Below are positions 1 through 11,397 of a stretch of 64,000 bases of DNA, piece after piece. The number at the start of each line of letters is the position of its first letter. Position 1 is the stretch's first letter. Source of the stretch: Galerina marginata (Eukaryota > Basidiomycota > Agaricomycetes > Agaricales > Galerinaceae); assembly GCA_023014335.1 (NCBI GenBank), contig JAECYW010000009.1, forward strand, positions 310,001 to 374,000, in the 5' to 3' direction. Below the pieces are notes generated by a model, which was not told the DNA's origin, ran no database searches, and was given only the letters and a program-made list of their open reading frames with translations. Made by a program: the position numbers and the translations under genes.

Positions 1-699
1 GTAAGGATGTTGGTTCTGAACTGCGAGCTTGAGAATGAGAGAATAAGAAGATGGACATACGTCGGACGTCGTACGAATAATCGTCACCTAGGCTTAAAGT
101 TGCAGCTACCGCGACAGTTCTCATGTTCGAGATGCGCGGAATGGCTACGACCGCCGGGGGCATACGCCACTAAGGAATAAATCTAGATATCATTGGGGCA
201 GATAAATCATATGCCAATGGGAAATGGATCAGGGTTGTAGAACGTACACTCTTTCATCGTCATGTTCGTTCTCGATTTCGGCGACAAAAGCCAGTGGGCC
301 ACGACCACCGGTAATTTGGGTGGGATGGAAGATGTTGGTGGACGCCCGGGCGATAGCGAAGGCAGCCAAGAGAGTACTTTCGTCGTTCAGCAGCGTGAAG
401 GCTTGAAGTTGCGTGCCAGGCCGAATGGAGGTCGGAGAGGAGGCGCATATATGCGTCCACTCCGGCGTCTTGGTCGAGGCGGGGCTAGCTCGTGCCCTAA
501 GTGAACACTGCTGAGGGGTGGCACACAGGTACGGCCTGCGTTTAGAGCGCTGGTGCTGATGACGATGAAGTCAGCACGACGAATCGCGCGCCAGCAATAC
601 ACCTCCTCCCCAGCAAGATCTTGTTCGCCTCGAAAGTCCCATCTCTCGTTTAGCTTCCTGGGCTATCCACTCCTCCCCCCGTTTATCCTTCGCCTTCGA

Positions 700-1600
700 C
701 CCAGAGAAGCGGCGGCAGCGGCAGTGGAAGCCACAGTCCGTCAACCAGGACGACACCTAACCCTATCGCCGTATCTGCGCTAGATACCTCGCCCCATTTT
801 GCATTCGTCGGCTGATTTCTCGACACCAATACGACTGCGAGAACGAATAAGGCGTCGAAGTAGTCGCGTAAACTCGTCACATAGGACGATATCGATGCCG
901 TGGGAGCAGGCATGTCGGCAGGGTATTCGAAGTCGGGAATGCGGTATTAGGTAAAGAACAGAACGCACATACTTAGTACACTAGTAAATGCGACCATCCA
1001 GCTCCTGCCCATGTTTGGACGTTCCAGATCGCGAAACCGACTGCGAAGACCAAGCAAAAGGACGGCAGTACTTGTACAAGAGTCCAGCATTGAGAAGGTG
1101 GCACGTAGGGCGCTGGGAAACGAAGTACTGAAAGTATAAGATAAAGTTTATCACTACACAAGAGAGTGTTCGTCAGTTATGATCTACCAAAAAAGAGAAG
1201 ATTCGTACCTTGTCTACGACTCAACGTAGAGAGACGACAACTCGATGACAGCGAGAGATATAGGAAGCCCAAGACTGTCATAGGTCACGATGGCTTGACC
1301 AAATCGTATTTGAAGAACGTACTCGACCAGACAAAGGCAGAAATAGCAGACAATGTTGAGCGTGGCTCCGGATTGCAGGACAACGGGGAGCGGGAAGGTT
1401 GAAAAAAGGGAGACGTTGATCCGATGAGGCGTGGGAGCAGCCATGCCGAGGCGCCTCTTTGAATATGAGCGTTCCTATTGGCTAACGAATCTTGCCGCGC
1501 CATACTCTGATAATTTGCTCACCACCTCCGCTCTTTTCTGCTTTTCTCCACCATCGCTTCTAGTTCTGGACAGTGATTTCACTACAAGGACGAGTCATAC
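700..1600 (-). pseudogene. Relic of a membrane-protein-like gene (copy a)
   Basis: No continuous reading frame exists, but short minus-strand frames keep a recognisable hydrophobic piece (FAVGFAIWNVQTWAGAG, around 1010-1075). The same piece recurs near 4.87 kb, and the DNA block around 1416 (cgttgatccgatgaggcg) recurs near 5262, 14217 and 18886. The order of similar blocks is the same in all four places, so these are decayed copies of one gene with its N-terminus on the right. The LR.xAIWN-like piece resembles the third membrane segment of Agaricomycete multipass proteins (DUF6533 type); that family assignment is a guess. Frames are shifted many times, so it is unlikely to be functional. Confidence 0.5.
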
Positions 1601-1947
1601 TCTCTCCGGCAATTGTCTTGTTACCGATTAATTGTCGAGTACTACACTCAGGAGAAACCCTCCCAGCTCCGCAGGCGCACTTTTCTATACGTTCTTGATA
1701 CATTCACGACGTGCTGGTCGGAAAATTTTGCTTTTTAGTTCAAGGACTACGCATATTATAGTACATCTATGATGGTACGTCTAGATATTTACTTCATTAT
1801 CAAATAAATCCTCCACTGGTTTGACTCCTGTAGCTCATCCGCTGAACCGAGATATATGGCAGAGCTAAGAGCTGCTGGAGGTGTCGAGGCCAGCACGAGC
1901 TATTGGGCAGAGAAACACTGGGACTTGCAGAAAGACGGTATGTGATT

Positions 1948-2210
1948 CACGATGATTCTACATTCCCCATGTCATAATGTTGGTTCCAGAAGAAGGAAAC
2001 ATAATCTGAACGGTGAGTTACGACCCCTTTAGTGCCGGCTCTGACATGAAAATACATGACCAAATCACCAAGCGCTAATCCCGGGCCCTTTGGTGACGCA
2101 GGATTCAGAACACGGAAGAAAACGGCGCTTAGCATGCGTTCAGTTCATTCTTTTCTTCCCATCGACAAATCATGCCTAGCCTTTCGAAGCTCTAGGCTTC
2201 TGATAGCGAA
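1948..2210. repeat. Dispersed direct repeat, complete unit
   Basis: The first half (about 1951-2095) is closely repeated at about 2221-2365, and the second half (about 2088-2210, containing ttcgaagctctaggcttctg) is repeated at about 2840-2968. All are in the same orientation, so the unit was duplicated in tandem-like fashion and then broken up. It lies upstream of the DUF5648 gene. No coding capacity is evident. Confidence 0.75.
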
Positions 2211-2220
2211 AATTTCGCAA

Positions 2221-2365
2221 TGATTCCACATACACCATGTCATGATGTTGGTTCCATAAGAAGGAAACATAATCTGAACCGCGGGTTACGACCTCTTTAG
2301 TGCCGGCTCTGACATGAGAATAAGACCAAATCACCAAGCGCTTATCCAGGGCCCTATTTCCCGAA
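2221..2365. repeat. Partial direct repeat (first half of the 1948 unit)
   Basis: About 145 bp aligning with 1951-2095 with scattered substitutions. Shared stretches include gaaggaaacataatctgaac and tagtgccggctctgacatga. Confidence 0.75.
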
Positions 2366-2839
2366 GTCATGACTGAAGTTGGCCTGTTTTCGCTCTTCGT
2401 AAACCTTGTCGTTCTTTTCCCTCTCGCCTAAGGAAAACGCGACCTGTACGAGAATGAATATTGACTGTAACAACTCTCGCGGCGTAGTGGGAGCTGAATA
2501 AACCCCAGTCATCCAGATTCCAAACACACTGCCAACGTTGAGTCATCCCATTCGAAATTAAGCGCTTATTTCATTGCTACCGTTCTATCGACCAGGCTTA
2601 GAGCTAGCTTAGTCCAACTCTGAACCCGAGCACGCTCCAGTTGGACGTAGCCTATCTCTGGTGTTTCTGACAACTTGAATAGTTTTTTAAGCTCCCCAAT
2701 CTAATTAAGTGCATATTAAAGCGCTTATTGGCCGTTCTTCCACTCATATCAGTTGAAGAACCTCAATTTTTCGTGGAGATACTGAGGAGTTGCTGAGAAA
2801 CCAAGAGAAGTGGTTTCACACAGCACCGTTCTTCTGTCC

Positions 2840-2968
2840 AGCCTTTGGTGCCGCAGGATTCAGAACACCGAAGAAAACGGCGCTTAGCACGAGTTCAGTT
2901 TATTTTCTTCTTCCCAATCAACAAAGCATGCCTAGCCTTTCGAAGTCCTAGGCATCCGATAGCGAAAA
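2840..2968. repeat. Partial direct repeat (second half of the 1948 unit)
   Basis: About 130 bp aligning with 2088-2210. Shared stretches include gaagaaaacggcgcttagca and catgcctagcctttcgaag. It ends about 60 bp before the TATA box of the next gene, so it contributes to that gene's upstream region. Confidence 0.75.
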
Positions 2969-3031
2969 TGCATTGGGTCAGAATGGACTCTATGAAACAA
3001 AATTTCGGGGAATTTAGGGACGTGGAACTTG

Positions 3032-3037
3032 TATAAA
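3032..3037 (+). promoter_or_regulatory. TATA box of the DUF5648 gene
   Basis: TATAAA within gtataaaagg, 76 bp upstream of the ATG at 3113. Position and sequence suit a fungal core promoter. Confidence 0.5.
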
Positions 3038-3112
3038 AGGACTCAAGATCAACGTCGTATCTTCAAGTTGTTCTAGGACCTTGACTCCCGTTGCCTATCA
3101 CAAGTACTCCTT

Positions 3113-3832
3113 ATGACCTTACCACTCACAATGTTCAAAATTCTATTGACTTTCATTCTCTCGCTCTTGCTGAGCAACAACTTGACTTTTGGCGCCACTA
3201 TAGAACAGGATACCTCCAGTTCTCCCGAGCAGACTCCTGTATGTATCGTCACAATTGACGACTGGTTTGTATTGATCAACGACACTTTCACAATAGCCCT
3301 CAGGTAGTCGTTGTGCAGATCCTGCCCTCACTGCCAGATACGTGACGGCTGTTGACGCCGGAAGGACAACTCACACTGTGGACCAGCGATGGCTCTTTGT
3401 CAATAACGATGTACCTGCCAGCGCCGGAGAATGGGCCTTGCAAGGAGATAACTTCTGCGCGTGGGCAACCGCACAGAATTCGACCTCCCCATTATATCTT
3501 TTCTTCAATCCGTCAACCACTGACTATCAATTTATCCTTTCCACCGACGGTACCGCTCCTACTCCTAGCGGCTTGCTAGCGCAAGGGGCTCGTGCACATG
3601 TTTATGCCACCCAAATATGTGGAAGCGTCCCGCTTTATACGCTCTCCAAGGCCAGTGTCGGTGATCATTGGTACACAATATTTCCAAACGAGCGTGCGTC
3701 GCTGATCTCTTCGGGCTGGACGGATGGTGGAATAATAGCATATGTGCTGCCCTTGAACAGTATGTTTTCTCTTATGATGGCTAGGTTTATGTGCTGAATT
3801 TCAATCAGACTGTGCATTTAGGTACTAAGTAG
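3113..3832 (+). CDS. Secreted DUF5648-domain protein
   Basis: Three exons, 3113-3238, 3297-3759 and 3822-3832, sum to 600 nt (199 aa); introns are 58 and 62 bp with GT..AG ends. The ATG at 3131 (MFKILLTF) is an alternative start and gives a cleaner signal peptide; either way the N-terminus is a hydrophobic secretion signal ending near LTFGA. The C-terminal half carries the DUF5648 pattern seen in fungal secreted and wall-associated proteins: CGSVPLYTLSKASVGDHWYT, then NERASLISSGWTDGGIIAYV. An earlier, weaker repeat of the same kind (STSPLYLFFNPSTTDYQF) precedes it, as expected for a domain with repeated beta units. The biochemical role of DUF5648 is not established; carbohydrate or wall binding is often supposed. 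The gene appears intact and has a TATA box about 80 bp upstream. Confidence 0.82.
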
Positions 3833-4389
3833 GCGCTGGCTTGTATATCTTTCCACAACTTTATTCGTTCTCTGCGCATACTCGAGTACACGCAATCTCC
3901 TTTCAAATGTCATTTTTATTCTCCCCTATTCTTTTGTTGTCTTTAAATATTTTCTACCGCACTACAATTCCTAGGGTAGATCTTCCATGGTTGTACAAAA
4001 GGAAGTAAAAATATGTACAGATAAAAAATGTTTTACACAAGTTATATCACCTCAGAAATTCAGGGAAATGCATCTAGAGTAATTGCGCCTGATATACTTC
4101 AGGTAGCCGAATACAGTCGAGAACTAAACGAACTGTCTGGGGAGTTGGACCAGAGTCTTCCAAGGATGAGGCCAACTGGTCAACTGGCCGGCCTGTCGGC
4201 GTAGAAGCGAAAGATTGGAGACCGAGCAGGGAATGGACCTGGAAGATAGATCGAACGGGTGTACCGTAATTAAAAGTCATTCTGAGCACTAACGGTTAGA
4301 CAGTGAGAGAGGGGTCGTTCACCGGCCTTGCATGCGCACTTTCTTATTCACGATGTTCTGGTCGAGAAACATTGCTTTCTAGTTCAAGG
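3833..4389. other. Intergenic, no gene seen
   Basis: AT-rich 3' flank of the DUF5648 gene followed by short minus-strand frames with no recognisable product. The block 4342-4389 (cacgatgttctggtcgagaa) is repeated in degenerate form at about 1699-1745, which ties this flank to the segmental duplication of copies a and b. Confidence 0.5.
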
Positions 4390-5460
4390 TTTCAGCCCGA
4401 GAAGTGGTAGTGGGGGCCACAGGCTATCAACCAGGACGACACCCAACCCTCATCACCCTATCTGAGCCAGGTACCTCGCCCCCTTCGCAGTCGACTGCCG
4501 GAACGAATAACGCGTCGAAGTTAAAGGCAGTTGCGTAATTTCGTCGCATAGGATGGTCCGGCCGGGCTGGATGGCATCGATGCTGCGGGGGCAGGCAGGG
4601 TGTTGGCAGTGTGTTCGGAGTCGGGAATGCGGTATTTGGTGGGTATATGGGCCACTGTCCTTTGAGGGGACAACAGTTCGCTCCAGGCCAGAGCGAGGAA
4701 AACGTAGAAGTCTGGGAACAACGGCGAGAACCATCTGTGCATTTCTGAGGATCCTCCATAGTGTATCTTCGGCGTCAGCTCCAGGCCCAAGAATAAAAGT
4801 GATAGTAAGCACGTACTTTGAGAATTAGTAAATGCAACCTCTCCAGCTCCTGCCCACGTTTGGACGTTCCAGATTGCGAAACCGACTGCGAAGACCAAGC
4901 AGAAGGACGACTAGTAGTTGCACCCGACTCCTGCCTGACGATGGAGAGCTGGGCGCTTGGAATGGAGGTACTGAATGTACAAGAGAAAGCCTGCCACCAT
5001 ATAAGAGAGCATTTGTAAGTTATGATCCACCAAAGAAACACGATTATTTGTACCTTGTTGTAGACAACAACTCAATGACAGTGATCAAATGCCGGAAGCC
5101 CAAGACTCTCATAGGTCATGATGGCTTGACTAAATCCAAATTAAAGAGCGTCTCCAGTGACTTTCCGCCGATGTAAAGAGGAAATAGCAGGTAAATATTG
5201 CCAGGATCTAGTGTGCATGACATGGGAGAGCGGGAAGGTTGAAGAAATTTAGAAAAGCCAGTCGTTGATCCGATGAGGCGTGGGAGCGGTCGTGCCGAGG
5301 CGCCTCTTTGAATATGAGCGTTCCTATTCGCCAACGAAGCTTGCCGGTTCCCGGCGCCTCTGTACTCTGATAATTCACTTGCCCCCCTCCTTGGCACCTC
5401 TGCTCTTTTCTGCTCTCCTTCACCATCACTTATAGTTCTGGACAATTATTTCACTACAAG
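4390..5460 (-). pseudogene. Relic of a membrane-protein-like gene (copy b)
   Basis: Best preserved of the four relics. Minus-strand pieces in three different frames can be followed from right to left: LFPLYIGGKSLETLFNLDLV, then FAVGFAIWNVQTWAGAGE, then a tail ending near VMRVGCRPG at about 4430. Most boundaries do not form clean exon joins, so it is probably a pseudogene, though an intron-rich divergent gene cannot be excluded. Its right edge runs directly into the 3' end of the membrane-protein gene at 5472, and copy a is followed (1771-1835) by a fragment matching that same 3' end, so the duplication covered both. Confidence 0.5.
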
Positions 5461-5471
5461 GACGAGTCACT

Positions 5472-7086
5472 CTAGATATTTACTTCATTACCAAATAAAT
5501 CCTCTTCTGGTTTCGACTTCAAAGGCCAATCTAAAGGCGGGGCTGCAAAGGAACATCCAATGGCAAAAGTTGCGTAAAGGAGAAGCAACGTTACAATAAA
5601 AAGAATAAGTAAACCGATTGACAGGGAGATTAAAATCCCTGCTTTCTTTTCCCATTGTATCTTGACCAAGAGGAAGATGCAGGCAGCGCAGACCATGGCC
5701 AACACCAAGCACCAGACCATGCCAAAAAGGCGGAGCAAGGCATGAAGAAAAGCGCGGAAAGTAAAATATGCTGCAGGAGCAGGAAGTTTAACCGAATTAT
5801 AAGGAGGGAGTCGACGAGTAGGTTCTTACCTGCGATATTCTTCCTTGGATGATGCCCGACTCGGATTCTCTCATCCGGAAATGGGTTTACCGAAGACGAA
5901 GGCGCGATCAATGCCACCGTGTTCATAAACAAGCGCCAAATAGCGCGCAATAGCTGCCTAAGGAACCTAACCTTTCCCAAGACTTCCAGGAAAGCAAGGC
6001 GCAGAGCAAAAAATAAACCTAGTAAACCCCCAATGATCGCCAAAATGATGCCTCCTTGCAAGAGAAGTGTACCCATAATGAAGGGTCCATCTAGTACGAG
6101 ACGCATACCGAAGGTGAGCCTGGAAATATCAGGCCGAGGATTGACACGCCAGCTCGGGTTTTGCGAGGTATACCAAAGGGCACGTCCCCAGGTTACAGTC
6201 CATCCTGCACAAATCAAAGGGCCAACTGTGTATTTTATAACAGTTTTCATGCCACTTCCGGCTTTGGAAGTGGTAAATAGATTGAACGGAAGGTTAAGAT
6301 ATTTTGGCTTACTCTTGTAAATTTTATGGGAATGATCGACGAAGAAGAAAGTCGGCCATCTGTTTAGAGAGTTGTACTCATAAAGACCTAGGATATACAA
6401 GCTGAAGGACCATGAACTTCAGCATCGTAAACCCGAAACATCCGAGAATATTGTGCTTACAACGTCGTTACAGGGACTGCAAATGCCCACTCAGTCCACG
6501 TTACAGAAGTCGATAGGCTGTAATACCCAAGGACTGCTTTGGAAACGCCGAAAGCTGTGACAACTGAACACACGAGGATGCGGTAAGCTGTAACCGGTGG
6601 ATAGCCTCTGTCATGAGGACCTGCGACAATATTTTCCTGGGAGATGTAGCGAGGACGAGATATGGCGAAAGATTCGACTAGCCTCCAAACGACGTTCATG
6701 CAGTCACGTTCGAAGAGCCAAGATAATGTACTTGGAACATCTGGCCTGGAGTCATATGCATTAACACTAAATAATCTAGCAAGTAACTCTCATTAAACGT
6801 CGCTCAAGGTCGATCAGAACATTAAAATGACTCACAATAAGAATAAGAATGTTCCAGCCACCCATTCGAGCGTGATAGGATCAAACGTTCTTCCACTCTG
6901 TGTCATAACCGCTTTGGCGCTACCCAGAACGACGGTCGTGGTCAATACAATAAAACGGTACAATGTGATTTTTGGATGCCAAGAACGCGGGCGTGGACCA
7001 TGATACCTGAGGTGGTCCGGAGGAGGAGGGAATTCATCAAGAGTTTCGAGAATCCGCCGAGTTACGGTGAACGCTGGGTGAACCAT
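5472..7086 (-). CDS. Multipass membrane protein with internal duplication (461 aa)
   Basis: Five exons, 7086-6836, 6775-6461, 6401-6313, 6261-5830 and 5770-5472, sum to 1,386 nt (461 aa); all introns are 51-60 bp with GT..AG ends. The N-terminal 190 residues contain two copies of one module: HPKITLYRFIVL..LGSAKAV..W..YDS..P..LSWLFERDCMN in exons 1-2, then PPVTAYRILVCSVVTAFGVSKAV..YILGLYEYNS..FFFVDHSH in exons 2-3. Several hydrophobic segments follow (e.g. GGIILAIIGGLLGLFFALRLA and the last exon). I recognise the layout from unannotated Agaricomycete proteins but know no function. It has a paralogue at 43945-45458 with the same module pair and the same phases for the first two introns. No signal of decay. 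Confidence 0.8.
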
Positions 7087-9417
7087 CAGGGATGAAACCT
7101 AGAGAAAGGGAAAACAAGATGCTCAGTGATACAAATATACAGAATGCTTTGTGTTCAATGAAAACGAGGATGAGGTGGACGTCGGAGCAGAAAATGGTAG
7201 TCGGGTGAAGAAGAAAATAGTGGCTATTCATATTAGCAGTGGGTGAGACAGAAGCTTATTTGGGGGCAACCGTCGAAGGCTATGCAGGCTATGCTGTACT
7301 AACTGCCGTATGTCTCGGATACCTGCCCATGCGCCTGTTCACGTAATTTGAGTATTTGGGAATGTGTCCAGACATTCAGCAGCCATTAAATTGCCCGTGG
7401 TTCTCGCACAGCGAGACCTGGGAATAAGGACGTCTCGTCACCATCGGTGGCGGCGGCGACTGCTACGCGAGATACAGTAAATGACTAAACGCAATGTCTA
7501 GCCAGCTGCTCCAGCCAGTACGGGCACAGGCAGGGGTTCTTAATTCGAAGACGGTTCCAGTCTGATAAAAATACAAAATGAGGATGAAAAAGAGAAAAAT
7601 TTCTGAGCGCCCGATCAGAAAAATTAACATGGTTTACACGAGATATAGAGGTAAAAAAGAAAACAAAAAAGAGGAAAATGCGCGTGGTATGTCGAGAAAC
7701 GGGAGAAGCATAGCCCGCGAACGAGATGAAACCCGATTGAGAAAAAGGTGAAAAATAAACGACGCACCACTCTGTTGGCAAGGAGAGCCAGGGAGGAGTA
7801 CCCTCCTGAGTTATACGAACTCGGGGATTGAAAGCTCGGGTCCAGGATCGCTGATACGCGCCATGCTTCATATGGAGGGGGTAAATATATGCGTCGCTTG
7901 CATACGGCCAAGGTGGTTTGAGATCGGGCTCAACTAATCGGCCGTAACGTACGAGTAAGTCTGAAATTACCGCCTTCCTGCGGGCCCACCCGAGTTCGGC
8001 GCAAGGAAAACGTCTTCTCGTTATCGGTGGAGCAGGGCTGCGATAAATGGAGGTCATCTCACGGGGGATGATGAAGCTGAAAGATGGGACAAACACCGAT
8101 AAATGGTAGGGATAGAAAAAGAGGGACAGGCGGACCGCTTTTTTCGAGACTGGTCGAACATGTGTGAGGAGTACGATTTTGATAGAAAGACACGGATAAA
8201 TACCAAAACTTGAAGACAGTGTTCATTCGTTTGGCAAGACGCGCGGGATCACGATAACAAGATCTACAGCCAATGTACTGTACCGGAGTAAAATAAAGAT
8301 GTACCATGGAGCGAGACACGGAGGAAAGCAAGGAAAAGAAGGCCCAAAGGGCTGCACGCATGAGCGATGTTTCTGAGAGGCCAGAAGGGATCTCAGGTAC
8401 ATAGCTTGGTTCAAAGGGAAACTGGCGGAACTCGTACTGGAAACGCTAGCTCAAAACCCGAGACCCTTCCCGCCTCCAAACCTGATAAAATGGCGCAATC
8501 TGCACAAAATAGAAGGCTATGGGGCCGTTGTGAGCTGGTAAGAGATTGAAAAGGTTAGAACTCACTTTTAAGACAGACGAACATACAGCAAAAGTCCGAC
8601 CAGCCACCTACAAGAAGCGTAGGAAAAAGACATCTAGAGATGGGAACAGAGAGTACTTCGGATGTGAGTAAGTTTTGAGTCGAAAAAACTGCCAGGAGAT
8701 GAGAAATAGGAGAAGAGAAAGACGTGACAGTGCTGATGGTCCACCAAAGCCTGACGAGCCTTAAATCGCTTCAAAGATGTCAGTCATGTCGTTGTTGAGC
8801 TTGTTGTAGAAATAAGACCATAGGGGCAAGTCGGTACGCAAAAACACCCCTCATCACTAGCAGAGGGGCAAGGATGGCACGCAGAGCATACAGAAACGAT
8901 GAAAGATGGGTGAAAAGGGAAGCAAGAATGAACCTGATGGGTTTTCGCACGGACCCTGACAGCAAGGGGCTATATATTGTGCCATAAGCAAGGATCAAGC
9001 TTGGCTGGCGTCGAAATCACCTACCCCTCGCGACCTTCGAATACCTGCCCAGGTGCTGGATAGCACTGAATGTTCAACCCGTGGGCAGGCGCCGCTTCCA
9101 ATGCAAAGACGCGTCAGGGGTCACTTAAAAAAGGTTCTGAATCAATAATGATGGGCACACAGCTGATCAGAATGCACCTCGGAGGAGGAGGAACTCTGGT
9201 TCAGAGGTTGAACTAATGCCCAATTTACCGACCACCCTGTCTGGATTCATGGACGGAACCTATCTTATCCCGACTGTCAGACGTCTTCTCGTCTTCTTAT
9301 TCATTTTGGTGATAGGACAACAATATTACCAAAGTATCACGTTCAAGTTAATCTTCCTCGACGTGAAAGCTCACCGATAAAAGGACCATACTTTCTTCGG
9401 GAAGTACTACTGCTTCC
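7087..9417. other. No supported gene; open minus frame at 7485-8096
   Basis: The longest open frame is on the minus strand at 8096-7485 (203 codons) with no domain, no typical composition and no homologue I recognise. Further minus frames at 8361-8059 and 8998-8780 are rich in Leu, Ser and Phe, as expected for antisense of purine-rich DNA or for a decayed membrane-protein gene. I see no repeat boundaries or RNA gene here. Confidence 0.4.
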
Positions 9418-9423
9418 TATAAA
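9418..9423 (+). promoter_or_regulatory. TATA box of the first crystallin-like gene
   Basis: TATAAA 93-98 bp upstream of the ATG at 9516. The tandem paralogue has a TATAAA at the same distance (10818-10823), so the promoter was duplicated together with the gene. Confidence 0.6.
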
Positions 9424-9515
9424 GAAGGTAGCAGATTTTCCTCAAAACTTCAACATCTCAGTCAATTGGTTAAACAGACAGTCCCCTTTACGAATCCAAA
9501 TCACATCTTACAACC

Positions 9516-10015
9516 ATGTACTTTACCACCGCCAAGCTCTTTAGGCTGCTTTTGATTGTTGCCGCCTCTTTAGCCTCCACCAAAGCAGTTACGACCGCTC
9601 GCGTAAGATTTAATTTGTGTCTGACTTATTGTTCCCTCCCACTCATCGTCACCTTTGCCATTCTCCAGAACGAGCTTGTGGAGTTATCTGCAGTCTTCTT
9701 TTCCAACGTAAACTTGACAGGCGCGAGTTTCTCTCCCAACAACCTCGTCCAGGGTGTGTGCAACACACTTCCTTGTTGTTGGCTGGATAGAGCGGAGAGC
9801 ATCCTTATTAGCCCAGGTTATGCTTGCACATTCTTTGTGTGCGTACCGTTTCCCTCGAGAGCATTCTTTGTGTCATATAACTGATTGCTTAGGCTTCTAG
9901 GTATGAGGGATGCGAAGGTACTGGGACGACCCTTTCCGGAGAAGTTGATTCACTATCCAACCTATCCCTTTCCAACAACATTGAATCTTTCGTTTGCGAT
10001 AAACAAATTCCTTAG
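9516..10015 (+). CDS. Small secreted beta/gamma-crystallin-like protein 1 (123 aa)
   Basis: Exons 9516-9602, 9669-9838 and 9901-10015 give 372 nt (123 aa). A signal peptide covers about residues 1-25 (MYFTTAKLFRLLLIVAASLA). The mature part has the arrangement of a single beta/gamma-crystallin-like unit pair: AVFFSNVNLTGASFSP, a CNTLPCCWLDRAESI segment, PGYACTFF, then EGCEGTGTTLSGEV and a closing ESFVC. Such proteins are small cysteine-stabilised beta sandwiches; in fungi they are secreted and of unknown role. The second intron uses the TAG at 9898-9900 as acceptor, the choice that keeps the frame and matches the paralogue 900 bp downstream. Fold assignment is by pattern only. Confidence 0.8.
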
Positions 10016-10817
10016 ACGAGAAGTGATTTATATTCCCAGATTCGCCGGCCTGGGTTTTGTATTACAAAGTGGCCAATATAGTGGTAAAAATTGGGTCAAT
10101 CTACGTAGTTTGAGCGCTTTTCTTTGACAGAAATATCATTGTTAAATTTCCAGGCACTCAGTGCATTTTAAAAGTCTGACGGTTTACTAGTTCGCGAATT
10201 TTACCGAAAGTCCATGAAATTTACCGAAAGTCCATGAGTGATCATCGGTCGGGTCATCACAAATTCCGAGGCAGTCTTATTTCCAACAAGCGCATCCAAT
10301 ATCCACATGCAGTTAGAAAAGCATGCCTCCTATCCATGCTCGAAGGCAGGTTTCGGTACTTCGTCTCCTGAAAGAACTTCAAAGAAGTCTCTTTACTCCT
10401 CCAGGTAGCAGGCCTTTGGTTTGTGTTCTCCGAAATACTTTCATTTTAGGCTTCTTCAAACTCCCACCAGTCGGTTCGCTGTGCCGCCGACCTTCTGATG
10501 GGCGGCTAATGATTGTATACATGTATTTAGCTGCCAAATCTGGGCATAGAGTTTCCAAACACTTTGACGTTGTTAGACAAATAGGGGCTGATGGGACCAG
10601 AAACGAAGGGTAGCACTGTCAACTGCCTCATGCCTGACCGACCGCACCACACTGTCAGCATGCATTTTGAGGTTTATTCAGTTTCTGGGACGCCTCTGCA
10701 CATTCAGCTCTCCGAACCGAACTTGTCGCGGGAAGTTCACGTTTGATTTCTCCTCGGTCAACGTCAAGCTTGTTGATGCGAGGATGAATATCTTTTTCTG
10801 ACTCCCAATTTAAACAG
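10016..10817. other. Spacer between the tandem secreted genes
   Basis: No convincing gene. A 96-codon plus frame at 10323-10613 has no recognisable feature. The spacer holds the tandem 18-bp repeat described separately. Confidence 0.45.
10200..10237. repeat. Two tandem copies of an 18-bp sequence
   Basis: tttaccgaaagtccatga occurs at 10200-10217 and again at 10220-10237, separated by two bases. It is a local slippage-type duplication, with no obvious function. Confidence 0.8.
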
Positions 10818-10823
10818 TATAAA
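10818..10823 (+). promoter_or_regulatory. TATA box of the second crystallin-like gene
   Basis: TATAAA 92-97 bp upstream of the ATG at 10915, the same spacing as in the paralogue at 9516. Confidence 0.6.
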
Positions 10824-10914
10824 GTGCCAACTTGGCTTCAGAACTTCAGCAGCTCAAACAACTTGCTAAACCAATTACACCAAGCTCCTTCACAAGCTTC
10901 AATTTTCCACAACA

Positions 10915-11397
10915 ATGTACTTCACCGACAAATTCTTCAGCCTCCTCATGACCATCGCAGTCGCTGCATTCTCTGCCCAGGCAGCCGTCGTTGCTCGCGT
11001 AAGACACTGTTTACGTCCTCGCTGTGGCGGTAAACTCATTATGACCCTTACCATTACCAGCACGAGCTCGCCGAATTGTCCGTCGTTTTCTTCGACGACG
11101 TTAGCTTGACTGGCGCCAGCTACTCTCCCGAGAACCTTGTGCAGGGTGTGTGCAACACCCTCCCTGGTACTTGGCTGGATAGAGCCGAGAGTGTCAAAAT
11201 CGGCCCAGGTTTTGCCTGCACATTCTTTGGGTGTGTATCATTGCGAAGATCTCATGTCATTTAACTGATCACTCATTTTTTTCAGGTTTCAAGGATGCGC
11301 GGGGTCTGGTACTACGCTTTCTGGAACTGTTAATTCACTCCCCATGCCAGCTCTTTATGACAACACTGAATCCTTCCTCTGCTTCAAGCAGGTTTAA
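10915..11397 (+). CDS. Small secreted beta/gamma-crystallin-like protein 2 (121 aa)
   Basis: Exons 10915-10998, 11061-11230 and 11286-11397 give 366 nt (121 aa). It is a tandem paralogue of the gene at 9516: same signal peptide layout, same three exons and same intron phases, and strongly similar mature sequence (VVFFDDVSLTGASYSPENLV, CNTLPGTWLDRAESV, PGFACTFFG, GCAGSGTTLSGTV, ESFLC). The paralogue's extra cysteine pair (PCCW) is here GTW, so the two differ in cysteine content (4 against 6 in the mature part by my count). Codons are intact. Probably extracellular; role unknown. Confidence 0.82.

Noticed and set aside
7485..8096. 203-codon minus-strand open frame as a gene
   Set aside because: No motif, no family-like composition, no splice partner; the opposite strand is purine-rich, which produces long stop-poor frames by chance.
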